From: Antennarius striatus
Taxonomy: Eukaryota; Chordata; Actinopteri; Lophiiformes; Antennariidae
DNA length: 64,000 nucleotides
Reading direction: 5' to 3'
NCBI RefSeq assembly: GCF_040054535.1
Contig: NC_090796.1
Location: 15,837,501-15,901,500, forward strand
Below, piece by piece: positions 49,624 through 61,209 of the stretch (position 1 is the first letter of the stretch; every line of letters starts with the position of its first letter). The notes under the pieces were generated by a model. The model was not told where the DNA came from, did no database searches, and saw nothing but the letters and a program-made list of their open reading frames with translations. A program made the translations under genes and the position numbers.

Positions 49624-51772
49624 TCATGCTGAGCAGTTTTTTGGGACTCCTTCTCTTTGAGAATCTGCCCTCTGGTTCTCCATGTGCGCCTGCACCGACC
49701 TCCACAGCGCCTTGATGTTCCCCTCGCCGAAACCCGTGGCGCCCCTTCTCTCTATCAGCTCCAGGAAGAAGGTGTCCTCCGTGAAGATGGGCTTGGTGAA
49801 CACCTGGAGAAGGTATCTGGAAGCAACGAGAAGTTTCAGTTCTCCTCTAGCTTACGTCTTCTGAGACCTTTCATCAGCCTAAAAAAAAAGTGGCGTGATA
49901 TTTCAGCTCTCCTTCGCCTCTGACCTTTTTACCCTGGATGGCGTCTGTGATGACGGATCCTGCTGCAGATCCGTGTCCAGGAGAATCCCATGCTGCGCCA
50001 GCGACTGTGGGTTGTGTCCCGCCGCCTCTATCTCCTGCTGTTTTCCCACCTGTTGCAACACTTGGCATTGGTAATCATGGCAGATAAGGACACATACGGT
50101 AAATACTATGCATTAGCTAATCCAAACCAGTGACTGCAACTGTGTTCTTAAAGGATTGAGTTACAGGAATCGTACAGGATGCCGGAAAAGTGTTCATTTA
50201 TGATGAAGTGATAATTTTTCTGTTGGATAGGAGATAAATAAGTAGGAGATTCTTGGTGTGAAAATGATTTCTGGAGATAATCATCTGAGAGAATTACTCC
50301 AAATTATTTATGTAGCTCAATCCAAGCGTCTCCGTAAACACTGGAAATGGATTGGAAGACATATTTAGACACAAGTTCTGATCCGATCTAAAACTCGCAC
50401 AAAAACAAGTGTAAATAAAGTGCTTTTAAATCAAATTACACCATAAAACTTGTTTTATGACTGCAGCTTTGTTTTGCTACGCTGCTCCGGAAATGCTTTG
50501 TGAATGTTGTGCTGATTCTACTTTTTGGGTTACTCTTTAATGAGATTATCTTTTTTTTTAAATTTTTGTAAATAAGCTGCTGTGCAGTTCAGCGAGGCGG
50601 TCGCACCTCGGTGTAGTAGGTGAAAGGAGGGGAGAAAAACTGGACGCCGGCTCTCGCCATCACACGAGCGGTGGAGACGATATCTTTGGTGTACAGCCCG
50701 ATGTGCTGGATCCCAGGAGCCATGTGCTTCTCCAAGAATGTGTCCACCTGATTTCTGCCTGAAATCGCACAGTGATGCAGAAAATTTACTATCAGGGTGA
50801 TAAATAACTGTGGAAAGACGGACGTGATGCTTTTACCTTGTTCAGGCAGAGATTCTGCAATGACAAACTTGCAGTCGGGCTCTTTTTGATCCACAAAGGG
50901 GAGCTTTATGCCCACTTTGCTGCATTTCCAGTACTCCATGGCAGTTAGGCGTAGACCAATGCCCTCCTGGTTTATGACAAAACCTTCCTCCTCATCTTCA
51001 TCGCTGTTTAGAAGAAGAAAAATCTTGTAATACTTCAATCAATTTGAAGAAAAAAATCAAACAAAAGCATTTCTCACCTATCGATCAAAAATCTCCGGAA
51101 GCCAAAGAGCTTCTCGTACCACCTCATGACCTGGTGGGTTGTTGTCCTGGGACAGGCGTAAGTGATGTGATCGAAATGTGTGATGGGACAAGATGTGTCC
51201 TCCTCCTCCTCATCTTCCTCCTTCAGGCTGTAGTCGTTCCTCAAGATATCAAACCCCGGTAAGAAGCCCCCCTCATATCTGGTCCTGTCAATCAATGTGT
51301 GGCACACGTTCCCCACGATGGATTTAACCACAGAGTAGGTGACCTGCCCGTGATCGTCCTCCACGGTCGTGGGAGGAACGAGGAAAGAGCAGCCGTGACG
51401 GTGCAGCTCCTTGAATGACCTTTCCACATCCTCCACCTCGAAACACACGTTGCTGACGGTGTCCACCGGGTAAAGCGGACTCACGTCGTAAAGGCATGTC
51501 GAGGTGTGGTCCAGGTTGGATCTACCCACGGAGATCAGGTGTGGGTCCGGCGTGTATCGATCCGTGACTTCCTCTCCCCCATTCAATCCCGATGTCCTCT
51601 CGTTCACGACAAAAACAGCCGCTCCTTTCCTGAGAGCCACCTGTCTGGATCTGTCGGTCAACCTGGCCGCGAATAAATTGAATTTAAATTTAGAGACAAG
51701 GTCGTGGACTATTTTTTCCGCATTGGAAACGTGAAGCGAAACGTGGTGTAACCGCTTCAAGTAAGCTGCCAT
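49624..51772 (-). CDS. hpdl: HPDL, 4-hydroxyphenylpyruvate dioxygenase-like protein
   Basis: HPDL is a mitochondrial iron-dependent dioxygenase of the HPPD/VOC fold; mammalian HPDL makes 4-hydroxymandelate for coenzyme Q headgroup synthesis. Five exons join in phase: 51078-51772, 50837-51003, 50607-50758, 49925-50049 and 49624-49816. They total 1332 nt and 443 aa. The three iron ligands are present: His202 in FDHITY, His306 in GIQHIGLYT and Glu399 in [10 protein letters not shown]. The N-terminus [15 protein letters not shown] and the C-terminal [18 protein letters not shown] identify HPDL rather than HPD. It is longer than human HPDL (371 aa), with an acidic insert around residues 190-240. 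The exon 4 donor is AAG|GTCAG (49925); the nearer AGG|GTAAAA would break the frame. Human HPDL is intronless, so five exons here are notable. Confidence 0.93.
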
Positions 51773-52240
51773 GTTTGTTTGTGACGTTGCATTCGAGGCG
51801 TATCCAAATGTGGAGACTCCACCCCTTTTAATCTGAGTTATCAATGTTTACAACAAATTAAGAGTAAATGCTTACTGTTTTATTATAATACTTATATGTG
51901 TTTTTTGAGTTTACAACATATTTATAAAGTTTTATTTATATACTCATAACCTAACAAAAATATTAGTATTTCTATTAATTTCAGTTATTTTTGAATTTGG
52001 GAAAAAAACATTTTTAACATAATATTTTTTTTAAAGGTTTTAAGTAGAATTTTAGTAGCCCAAGACTCGTAAAATCCAATTTGATGTCATAAATCTCAGT
52101 TCTCCTGAATTTATCGTCACATTTCCGACAGTCTTGAAAGCAACACTGCTTCTTCCCTTTGATCCAATCACGTTGCGCGCTGAGCCAGATGATTGGTGAC
52201 GTCAGGAGGCGAGCGTTTATTTTGGCCCTGCTACTCATTT
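51773..52240. promoter_or_regulatory. Divergent HPDL/ZRANB1 promoter
   Basis: The two genes start head-to-head. Near the ZRANB1 side lie a direct CCAATCA (52164-52170), an inverted ATTGG near 52191 and a perfect CRE palindrome TGACGTCA (52197-52204). A YY1-like GCCGCCATT follows near 52253. No TATA box fits either gene. Shared control is inferred from layout. Confidence 0.5.
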
Positions 52241-52537
52241 GTCTGCCTGTCGCCGCCATTAAACAACAAGCAGGGCGACATAAACCATGGAGCGTCGCGG
52301 AATTACACCATGAATCAGGGACTGCGGGGTGGGGGGAGGGATGCTTTTTATGTCGAGGTGGGGGTCACTCAGCGAGCGGTTAATGTTTCCATGAAGGTAA
52401 ACATGTGAGAGGACCGAGGGGTTCGACGCAACTCGGTTAGGGAACGGACTGACGGCGCAGGCGGAGGGGGGGACCGTTCGAGGAGGGTTCCTGTAGTTTT
52501 CGGCAGCGGTTTCGAAACCGAACGCAGTAGTGAAAAG
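52241..52537 (+). promoter_or_regulatory. zranb1: ZRANB1 non-coding first exon (predicted)
   Basis: GC-rich sequence downstream of the CCAAT/CRE cluster ends in a strong donor (AAAAG|GTAAGAG, exon end 52537). The coding exon begins after the acceptor CCTCCACAG at 52953-52961. The start of the exon is inferred. Confidence 0.45.
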
Positions 52538-52970
52538 GTAAGAGTTTGACGTCATTTTTCCCTCAAATAATCCACATAGTTGTGTTTTTACATCACCACG
52601 GACTCGCATAAATAGTTCGTAATGGGTTCCGAAATGACCGTTGCTACGTAAGCTAGGTGTGCTAGCCAACAAGCTAACGCGAAACATTGAAGCGGAATTT
52701 GTCGCCGATGCCTTGTGTGAAGCGGGGAATCACACCCAGCCTGTTTGTCACGGCTTATTATGACAACCGACAGCTGCTGCACTATTTTAGTCTTCCAATT
52801 ACTGTCTGGATCATCCAGTGTCATTGAAAATCCCGAGTTTATCAACTGTTGGAGCGCAGTTGATTGATGTAACTGGTGCCATGCACTTGTCATGTGTATA
52901 TAATGCCTGTATGATCAAAGTTGTGTGTCCAAACAGATTTATCACCTCTGATCCTCCACAGGGGTCCACT

Positions 52971-55900
52971 ATGACGGAACAGAGGGTGAAATGGGTCTGT
53001 GACTACTGCACCTATGAAAACTGGCCATCCGCAGTCAAGTGCACCATGTGTCGGGCGCAGAGATCCAGAGGTCCCATCATCACGGAGGAACCTTACAAGA
53101 ACAGCCCAGATCTGGATTCTAGTGTGGGATGGGACCCTCCCAGAACTGAGAGCGGCAGCAGCCTCCTCATCTGCCCCGACTCCAGCGCCAGGCCGAGAGT
53201 CAGATCGGCGAGCATGGCTGAGATTGCCAATAAGTGGTCCTGCCAGATATGCACCTACCTGAACTGGCCCCGGGCCATTCGCTGCACGCAGTGCTTGTGT
53301 CAGCGCCACAGGACCAGCAGCCCCACCGAGTCCCCCCAGACTTCAGGCTCCAACGCAGGCTGCCGTCCTGCGCTGCACTCCCCTGTGGATACCTGTGAGG
53401 AGTACAATGACAGAAATAGACTGAACACTCATCATGCGCACTGGGCGTGCACCGCATGCACGTACCAGAACGCGCCCAAAACCACAAAGTGCGTGGTGTG
53501 CGACCACCCCAAGCCCAACAATCAGGAAGCCGTAGCGGTTGCAGGATCTGCAGAGCCCACACCCACGATCAATGAGCAGGACAGGGCCCGGTGGAGGAGC
53601 GGCTGCACGGGGGGTCAAAGGAGGTCTCCACCTCTGCCCAAGAGGGAGGACAATGTCAAAATGGATTTCCAGAGGATAGAGCTGGCAGCCGGAGCCATGA
53701 GCAGCAAAGGGGAGCAAGAGATCGACTTCAAGAAGCTCAAGCAGATCAGAAACCGCATGAGGAAAACGGACTGGTTGTTCCTGAATGCATGTGCAGGTGA
53801 GTTTTTGTTCGTTACAACACGTCATTCTTTAGACAGCTGGCCTGATTGTGTGAGTAATGAATCCACAGGGGGGGAAAAAACAACCGTTCTGTTTTCTATC
53901 TTAATGTTTTCTAGATTAAATTGTGAGTTTGTTGTGTTTTCATCAGTGATCACAGACAGACTGTGACTGATTTATGTCTGGAGATACTTCCACCTTTATT
54001 TCCTTTGTGGCTCTTTAGAAGCCGGGGATGAGAATTCCCTCCTCTGGTCCCACTTCTTTTCCTTGACGAGTGACTTCTTTTGTGTCGCACCTGCTTTCCA
54101 TTTCCAGCCGTTACATCATGCAGTCAGTGATCTCACTGAGAAACGCTTCAGTCAGAGGGAGCGCTTTGATCTCACGTCGGTGTCCAAACATTTCTTCCTA
54201 GGTAGGTTTTATGAGAGCAGAGACGGAGCCTCGCCCTGTGTTGTTGTGATCTTCTGGTTGCTCTATTAACCAGTGACAACATACCTGGTATTTTTAGACT
54301 CCACATAACCAATCACAACTGGAATTTGCTTGCGAGCCCTGGGAACTATGTCGTTCCAGGTTTTACTGTCTGTGTTGTGAAGCGATACCTGTGAGCAACA
54401 AGTCCTGAGCAATGCTGAGCGGCAGCGTAATGAAGACGCGACTAAAACGGCTGGTGGGAATTTGATCCAACTCCTCACTGGAGCTCTCGCTGCGCTCGCC
54501 GTGCCCCTGAGGGTTCCTTTGAGAACGTGAGAGGGTGTAAGTGCTTCCCAGCCGGCGGGGGATGAATGGGCCGTCTGGGCAGCGCAAGGAGAGAGGAGCC
54601 CATTGACCAGAGGCTCTGCTGGCTCCCGGTCAACACACCCCGTAAACACTGGTGCTTATGTGCTGACCGGGGGCCCCCAGGAGGCAAAAAATAGCCCCGA
54701 CAAGATGAACACCAGTCGACAAGCAAAAGGGCAGAATCGTGTGAAGGGATCACATGATCCACGACCTCCTGACGTGTGTGTCGTTCACCCTCTGCAGCAA
54801 AAACACACGACTTGTGTCGCGTCGGTCCCACCTGATGCGGACGTTTTATTCATGTCAGCTGACTCTACTGTCGGGTTTCGTTTGCTTCTCGGGAGGAAGT
54901 GGCGTTTCCACACCTCTCTCTGTGTTTGGGCCAAAATCAGAAGATCTCATTGGTTCTTCTTTCCTCCAGAAGGAAGCAGACTGTTTGTTTAATATTGTTC
55001 TTTTGTCTCGCTGAAAGTATTTAACCGCCGAGGCCTCCAAAAACAGCTCTCTGTATAAACAATACTATGAACAGTGCAAAACTGTGGTTGTAAAAAACAA
55101 AAACGCCGTCTGAAGGCGCTCCATGTGTTTGCCTTCAGGTGCTGCTGATCATCTGTTTGTGGGTTTTCTTTGAATCTGCAAATGTCAGCGTGTAGAGGTG
55201 GTTTTTAATAAGTTAAAAACTCAGAAAATGGGAAATTTTTATTTGTGCCGCATCTTTTCATAGGAACAAACAACATCGACCCCCCCCCCCAACCACCACC
55301 ACCACCAACAAACGCAAAGAGATTGAAAATATGTTCACCTTTTATCCTCAACGTGATAAGAAATGGAAACCTCGTATTCCTGGCGCGTTCAACTGCGTCG
55401 TCCTGAGGCGACCGTCCTTGATGGACCGTCCTTCAGTGATGGGGGGGGTTCTACTGTCGCTTCACAACAGATGTTGAGGCGACTCGGCCCAAACGGGGGC
55501 GGTGTTAATCCGCACAGACAGTTCTGTGTTCGATGATTCTCTCTGATAGCGCCACGCATTTTAAACCACACTGCTCCGCCTGTTCTCCCGACGGTGACGA
55601 CCGTCGTCGCCCTGCGTTCGCCAGCGGCTGCTTCTGGAGGTCATCAGAACTGTGGATTGACGTCAAGAGCTGGAGGAGCTCTTTTTGATGTCTTTTTATC
55701 CTTTGTTTTTTAGCAGCTACAACTGGATTTGTTTTGCAAATGAATCCCAGATTGTAAAGTTAATTGTTAGCGACACGTCGGAGCGGTTTGATGGAGATCC
55801 GTTCTTTCATCGAATGCGACAAGCTGTCAGCTAGATCTCTCTGCTATTGCAAGCAAGGACAGTGTTTTGGGAACGGCTCCAATAGCTGGTTTGATCTTTT

Positions 55901-57834
55901 TATAGAGAAAAGGTCCGCTGTAAAAGGATTCCCCTGTCTGTTCTCTGTTTGCATGGATTCATAGTAAATTCACATGAACGGTAACACAGCAGTCCTGTGT
56001 GGATTTTGTGATGTTCACTTTTTATGTCTGTTTTACCAGCTTATCCCTATTTATTCTTAGAATATTAGAAATCCAAGTCAATCCTAGATTTATAGATTAT
56101 TTCCAGTGCAGATCAATAATCAGTGATTGCTCCTCCGTCCTCCTTTCCTACAGGAGTGGTGGAGGGAGACCTGGCGGCGGTGGAAGCCTACAAGTCGTCC
56201 GGCGGCGACATCGCCCGGCAGCTGACCGCCGACGAGGTGCAGCTCCTCAACCGATCGTCCGCGTTCGACGTGGGCTTCACGCTGGTGCACCTGGCCATCC
56301 GCTTCCAGAGGCAGGACATGCTAGCCATCCTGCTAACGGAGGTGAGCGCCAAACGTGTGCAAAGCAACACAACCAACCATCAACACGCCGTCACGCGGGC
56401 GTTCTGTCCCCCCCGTGGGTCGACCTCAGCAGCCTGTGGTCGTTCTGATCCAGAGGAGATGATGGCGGATTCCTGCTGCGCCGGTAATTGTCACAGAAGT
56501 GTGCTTTGAGGATTAGGTGCGGGATTAGCGCGGCTGCAGTTCTACCAGCGCTTCCTAATGGACGCGATGCTGCGGCGCTGATGTGGATGGAGAGCAGCGA
56601 TTAGGGGAGGTGCAGAGTGAAACGAGTTTCTGCAGCGAGGAGAGGACGACGGCCTCTCCTCGCTGCGTGTTTCAGAAGACAAGCACATGCGACACGTTTG
56701 TTTTTTAAACGTTTTTTTTTACGTTACCTTCCTAATGAAACACGCAGTAGGAAAATACTGACGGTTGGATTCTCCTCTAACAGCTCATGCATTATTTGTT
56801 GCTGCGTGTCCTTCATGAATAAATAAACATGCACGTGAATCCTTTCTGTATGTATTTCTAACATCATGTGATGTGACTGCACCCCCACCCCCCTTCAGGT
56901 GAGTCAGCAGGCTGCTAAGTGCATCCCCTCCCTGGTGTGTCCCGAGCTGACGGAGCAGATCCGCCGGGAGATCGCCGCCTCGCTTCATCAGCGCAAAGGA
57001 GACTTCGCTTGTTACTTCCTGTCGGACCTGGTCACCTTCACCTTGCCTGCAGGTACCCGTTACTCCCCCCCGCCCATCTGTACCCCCTCATTGAAGCGAC
57101 ATGTGTCTTCCCCTCTGAATAGAAGCTGTTCTGTGATTCAGAGCTGCTGGGATGTCGGATTATTATGCAGAACCCTCTGATGTTTTGATGTGATGCCAAC
57201 TCTTTCCTTTCGGAGCGAGTCTGGCCTGAGGCCAGCTGCAGGGCGATCGCCCTTTGTCTGCGCCTGCCCCCCCCCCCTTTCAGACGTTCACTATGGAGCC
57301 AGTGAATAACCACCAGCGATCTGGCTTTGTGTGTGTGTGTGTGCGCAGTTCAATACGCACAAACGCAACACGCCGCCCCGCGCTTGTGTCGTACATTGAC
57401 AAAATGTCAGCCGGAGAACGGCATTGTGGGGGAACGTCCCCGTCTGTGCCTCATGACCGTAGCGCCGGTGTCGCCCCCCGCTCCGCCTGCCGTCAGGCTG
57501 AAACACATCTGTCTCCTGTGTCTCTGCAGATATCGAGGATTTACCGCCTGCTGTCCAGGAGAAGCTGTTCGACGACGTTTTGGATCGAGATGTGCAGAAA
57601 GGTAACGCCTGACTGTTGCGTGTCCTGCGCGCGCGTCGGTACGCTGGCGTGCACCAACGTGACGAGGCGGCGCTTTTTGTTGCTTGTGATTCGTCGTCTG
57701 GCTGCTACTCGTGTCGAGAAACCAACATCTGCGCTTCTGTGTTTCCTTCCAGCTCCATCTGCATCTTCTGTACCCTCTGTAATTAGGCTAACTGAGCTCC
57801 CTCTCTCTCTCCAATTAAAGTGTGTGTGTGTGTG

Positions 57835-57865
<31 letters not shown>

Positions 57866-59128
57866 TGTGTGTGAATGCCGGTGAATATGCATGTGTATTT
57901 GGCCTCCGGTTATTCCAGTCCGGCGTAACAGACTGAGATGGATTCATTTCATCTGAACTATTTGTCGGGCGTGAAAATCCTCTTGTAGAAATGAATCATC
58001 CGTCTGGACTCATGTTAGATGAGGCTGAACTCTTGTTTACGTTTAACCACACCTGTCACACCTGTCATGATGGATTATGACGTCGTCACACCCGATTTTG
58101 GGCTCAACTAGTCGTCCAGTCCTGTTTGAATTCAAGTTTGAGTTGGTTTTACACTTCTGCATCAATCCAAACCTGTCCCACAGTAACACAGGTTTTCACT
58201 CTGTGTGTGTGTGTGTGTGTGATAAAGAGCTGGAGGAGGAGTCGACGGTGATCAACTGGTCCCTGGAGGTGGGCACCCGTCTGGACAGCCGTCTGTACGC
58301 CCTGTGGAACCGCACCGCCGGGGACTGCCTCCTAGACTCGGTCCTACAGGCCACCTGGGGCATTTACGACAAGGACTCAGTCCTACGCAAAACGCTGCAC
58401 GACAGCCTGCACGACTGTTCGCATTGGTGAGGCACCTTTAAGAACTACAAGTCCCATAATGCATCCTGCAGAATTATACGTGTGTTTTTGGACCTTTGGG
58501 AGGGAATAATCCCTTATTTTGGACCAGGTGTGCACAGAGTTTTCCCTTGTTTTCTGCAGCCAGTTCAGTGAATTCATTTGAATCTCGGCTCAATGTGAGC
58601 ATATTTACATAAACCCAACCGCCCAGTCAAATCCAGGTTATTGACATGCTAAAGCTAACGAAAGAACATGTTCTACTCATGCGTGTATGTGCTGACATTC
58701 ATCTGAACGTGTGAAAACCGTTTTCAAACGGCGTTGATTTTCAGGTTTTACACTCGCTGGAAGGAGTGGGAGTCGTGGTATTCGCAGAGCTTCGGTTTGC
58801 ACTTCTCTCTGAGAGAGGAGCAGTGGCAGGAGGACTGGGCCTTCATCCTCTCATTGGCCAGCCAGGTAACCACGACGTCACCGCCGCCGTGTTTTCACAA
58901 GGCTTCAGGGTGGTTTGCATGTGTGAGGAAGAATCCCAGCGGTTGTGTGCAGTATTTACATACAGCTCTGACACGTGTGCTGTGATTTTAAACGGGGGGC
59001 GATGGAAAAGTTGTTTGCTTTGGAGCGACGGAGGACGTGTTTGAACGGCGTGTTTGAACATCCAACAAAACTAGCCGCTCCGAGAGATAAGAGCTCTAAA
59101 TATTCCACCGCATGTATCCCCCTCGTGG

Positions 59129-59166
<38 letters not shown>

Positions 59167-60185
59167 ATAAACGCACACGCTATTTAACACTCTCTGCGTC
59201 GGCGCTGCTGTTTCTGAGCGTCGCTCATTAGCAAAGCGATCCGGAGGGAACGGGAGACTGGAATGGTAATGGGATGGACGTGTAGAATACGCACGTCTGA
59301 CTGCTCACCACCGCCGTGTGACGCCTCTGTCTCTCTGTCTGTCCCCCCCCCCCACCTCAGCCGGGGGCCAGCCTGGAGCAGACCCACATCTTCGTTCTTG
59401 CACATATTCTTCGCAGACCGATCATCGTCTACGGAGTGAAATACTACAAAAGTTTCCGTGGGGAAACGTTAGGATACACTCGCTTTCAAGGTGAGGCACA
59501 CGAAAGGCGGAACGGTACGAATGTATTTTCTGGTTTCTCATCCGGAGTGCTACTTCCTGTGTGCCCTCAGGCGTCTACCTGCCTCTGCTGTGGGAGCAGA
59601 GCTTCTGCTGGAAGAGCCCCATCGCCCTGGGGTACACCAGGGGCCACTTCTCGGCCCTGGTGGCCATGGAGAACGACGGCTACGACAATCGCGGTGCGGG
59701 CGCCAACCTGAACACCGACGACGACGTCACCGTCACGTTCCTGCCCCTGGTGGACAGCGAGAGGAAGCTGCTGCACATCCACTTCCTGTCTGCGCAGGAG
59801 GTAGGAAGTTGTTTGCGCGTAGCTCACGTTTTAGCTCTGTTGTTCTTGTTTTTCTAATCTCAAAGGAGATAAAATGTGACGTTCATGGTTTAGCGCTAAT
59901 TGCTTCCCGGATGTTTGCGTTGCGTAACCGCGCCTCGGTCGTTTTCACGTCCTCCTCTCTGCGCCGCAGATGGGCAACGAGGAGCAGCAGGAGAAGCTGC
60001 TGAGGGAGTGGCTGGACTGCTGCGTGACAGAAGGAGGCATGCTGGCCGCCATGCAGAAGAGCTCCCGACGCCGCAACCACCCTCTGGTCGCCCAGATGGT
60101 GGAGAAGTGGCTGGACAGATACCGCCAGCTCCGCCCCTGCCCCTCCCTGTCCGACGGCGAGGAGGAGGAGGACGACGACGAGTGA
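52971..60185 (+). CDS. zranb1: ZRANB1 (TRABID), OTU deubiquitinase
   Basis: This OTU-family deubiquitinase prefers K29- and K33-linked chains and is linked to Wnt signalling. Nine coding exons join in phase: 52971-53796, 56154-56341, 56899-57052, 57530-57601, 58228-58426, 58745-58865, 59361-59490, 59571-59800 and 59970-60185. They give 2136 nt and 711 aa (human 708). Three NZF zinc fingers start near residues 7, 86 and 154, each with W, CX2C, then CX2C. The ankyrin-like region (GGDIARQL, HLAIRFQRQDML) precedes the OTU domain, which has nucleophile Cys447 in NRTAGDCLLDS and His589 in YTRGHFSALV, both offset by +4 from human Cys443 and His585. The C-terminus is an acidic Glu/Asp run. The ATG at 52971 follows the acceptor and matches the family start MTE. 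Confidence 0.97.
53797..56153 (+). other. ZRANB1 intron after first coding exon
   Basis: A 2.36-kb intron with donor GCAG|GTGAGTTT and acceptor CCTTTCCTACAG. No other gene is recognised; open frames here are short and unlike known proteins. Confidence 0.8.
57816..57868. repeat. (TG)n-(GA)n compound microsatellite
   Basis: TG repeats pass into a GA run and back to TG, within the ZRANB1 intron before exon 5. Confidence 0.85.
58198..58222 (+). repeat. zranb1: (TG)n tract at a ZRANB1 splice acceptor
   Basis: About ten TG units end five bases before the acceptor AG of ZRANB1 exon 5 (58228), taking the place of the usual pyrimidine tract. Confidence 0.8.
59128..59164. repeat. (AC)n microsatellite
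   Basis: An AC array in the ZRANB1 intron before exon 7. Confidence 0.95.
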
Positions 60186-60276
60186 AGAGGAGTAGAGGAG
60201 GAGAAGGAGGAGGACATTGCTATCTGCATTTCTTTTTCCTTCCACCTCCGCCCTGTAAATGTCCATGATGCATGTA

Positions 60277-60309
<33 letters not shown>

Positions 60310-60800
60310 CTCCGTGATCGACCAATCACACGCAGCCTCCTGATTACTGCTCCTGTGAAAGCACATCACGTCCACCCCCCACCCCCCCTTGAAACGACAA
60401 CGTAGGAAAAACAGATTCTATTTATTCAAATCCTGAAGCTGCTCCAAACCAGAACTTTAACTTCCTCCTGAATCGCCACAGAAATTCTTTTTTTTTCTTG
60501 AAGCCCAGAAAGTCGCTAAAATACATGTGTGTACGTTTAAATTTAAAGAGCGCCTGTTTTTCCCTTGAGCCCCTCTGAGAACCCCTGATGTTGGATGTAT
60601 TTATTTGTTTAGGAGGATTAGGGATATCTTTGTGTTGTTTGTTCGATCATGTTAAAAGAATTTTATTTTGCACAGATGGAAAAAAAACCTTTAAAGTCTG
60701 TGACGGGAGGAGAAGAAGTTTACTGACATTAACGTGTGATTTCTTGGCTCCGATGAGAAACCAGTGACTCAATAGAGCTTTACTTTAAACCTGGAGTCGG
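60186..60800 (+). other. zranb1: ZRANB1 3' untranslated region (approximate)
   Basis: Sequence after the stop codon, including GGA-rich and (TG)n (about 60278-60303) tracts. I see no clear AATAAA before about 60.8 kb; an AATAGA-type variant near 60770 is only a weak candidate. The end is therefore approximate. Confidence 0.4.
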
Positions 60801-61209
60801 TTGCATCCTCTTTTGTTGCCTGGGGGAGATCCACCCGGGGCGGGGGGTGGAGGGGTTTGATCCTCAGTCCCGACCCGCTCAAACCTAGCGGTTCAGACGG
60901 GAACAAAAAAAGACCTGTGCCAAAATCACACATTTTATATTCCTTCCATCGTCTCGCAGTGAAGTGATGATGAAAGCTCTATTTTATAACAAATATTGTT
61001 CAGTTGAGATGCAGAGAGAAGCAAAAGCATGAAAGAAGAAAAAAAAAATAATCAAGACATTTGTTTCTTTATACCTGGGGGGGGGGGTAATATTCCTGAT
61101 TCACAAAAGATGGTTTAAGATGACCGAATTCCCTTTTTATCTTCACTTTAGTTTAACTTTGTGGTGAAAAGACGAACCGAAAGGAATCCATCGACGACAA
61201 AAATGAACA

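Noticed and set aside
53343-53825. 160-codon minus-strand frame
   Set aside because: Antisense shadow of the ZRANB1 zinc-finger exon.
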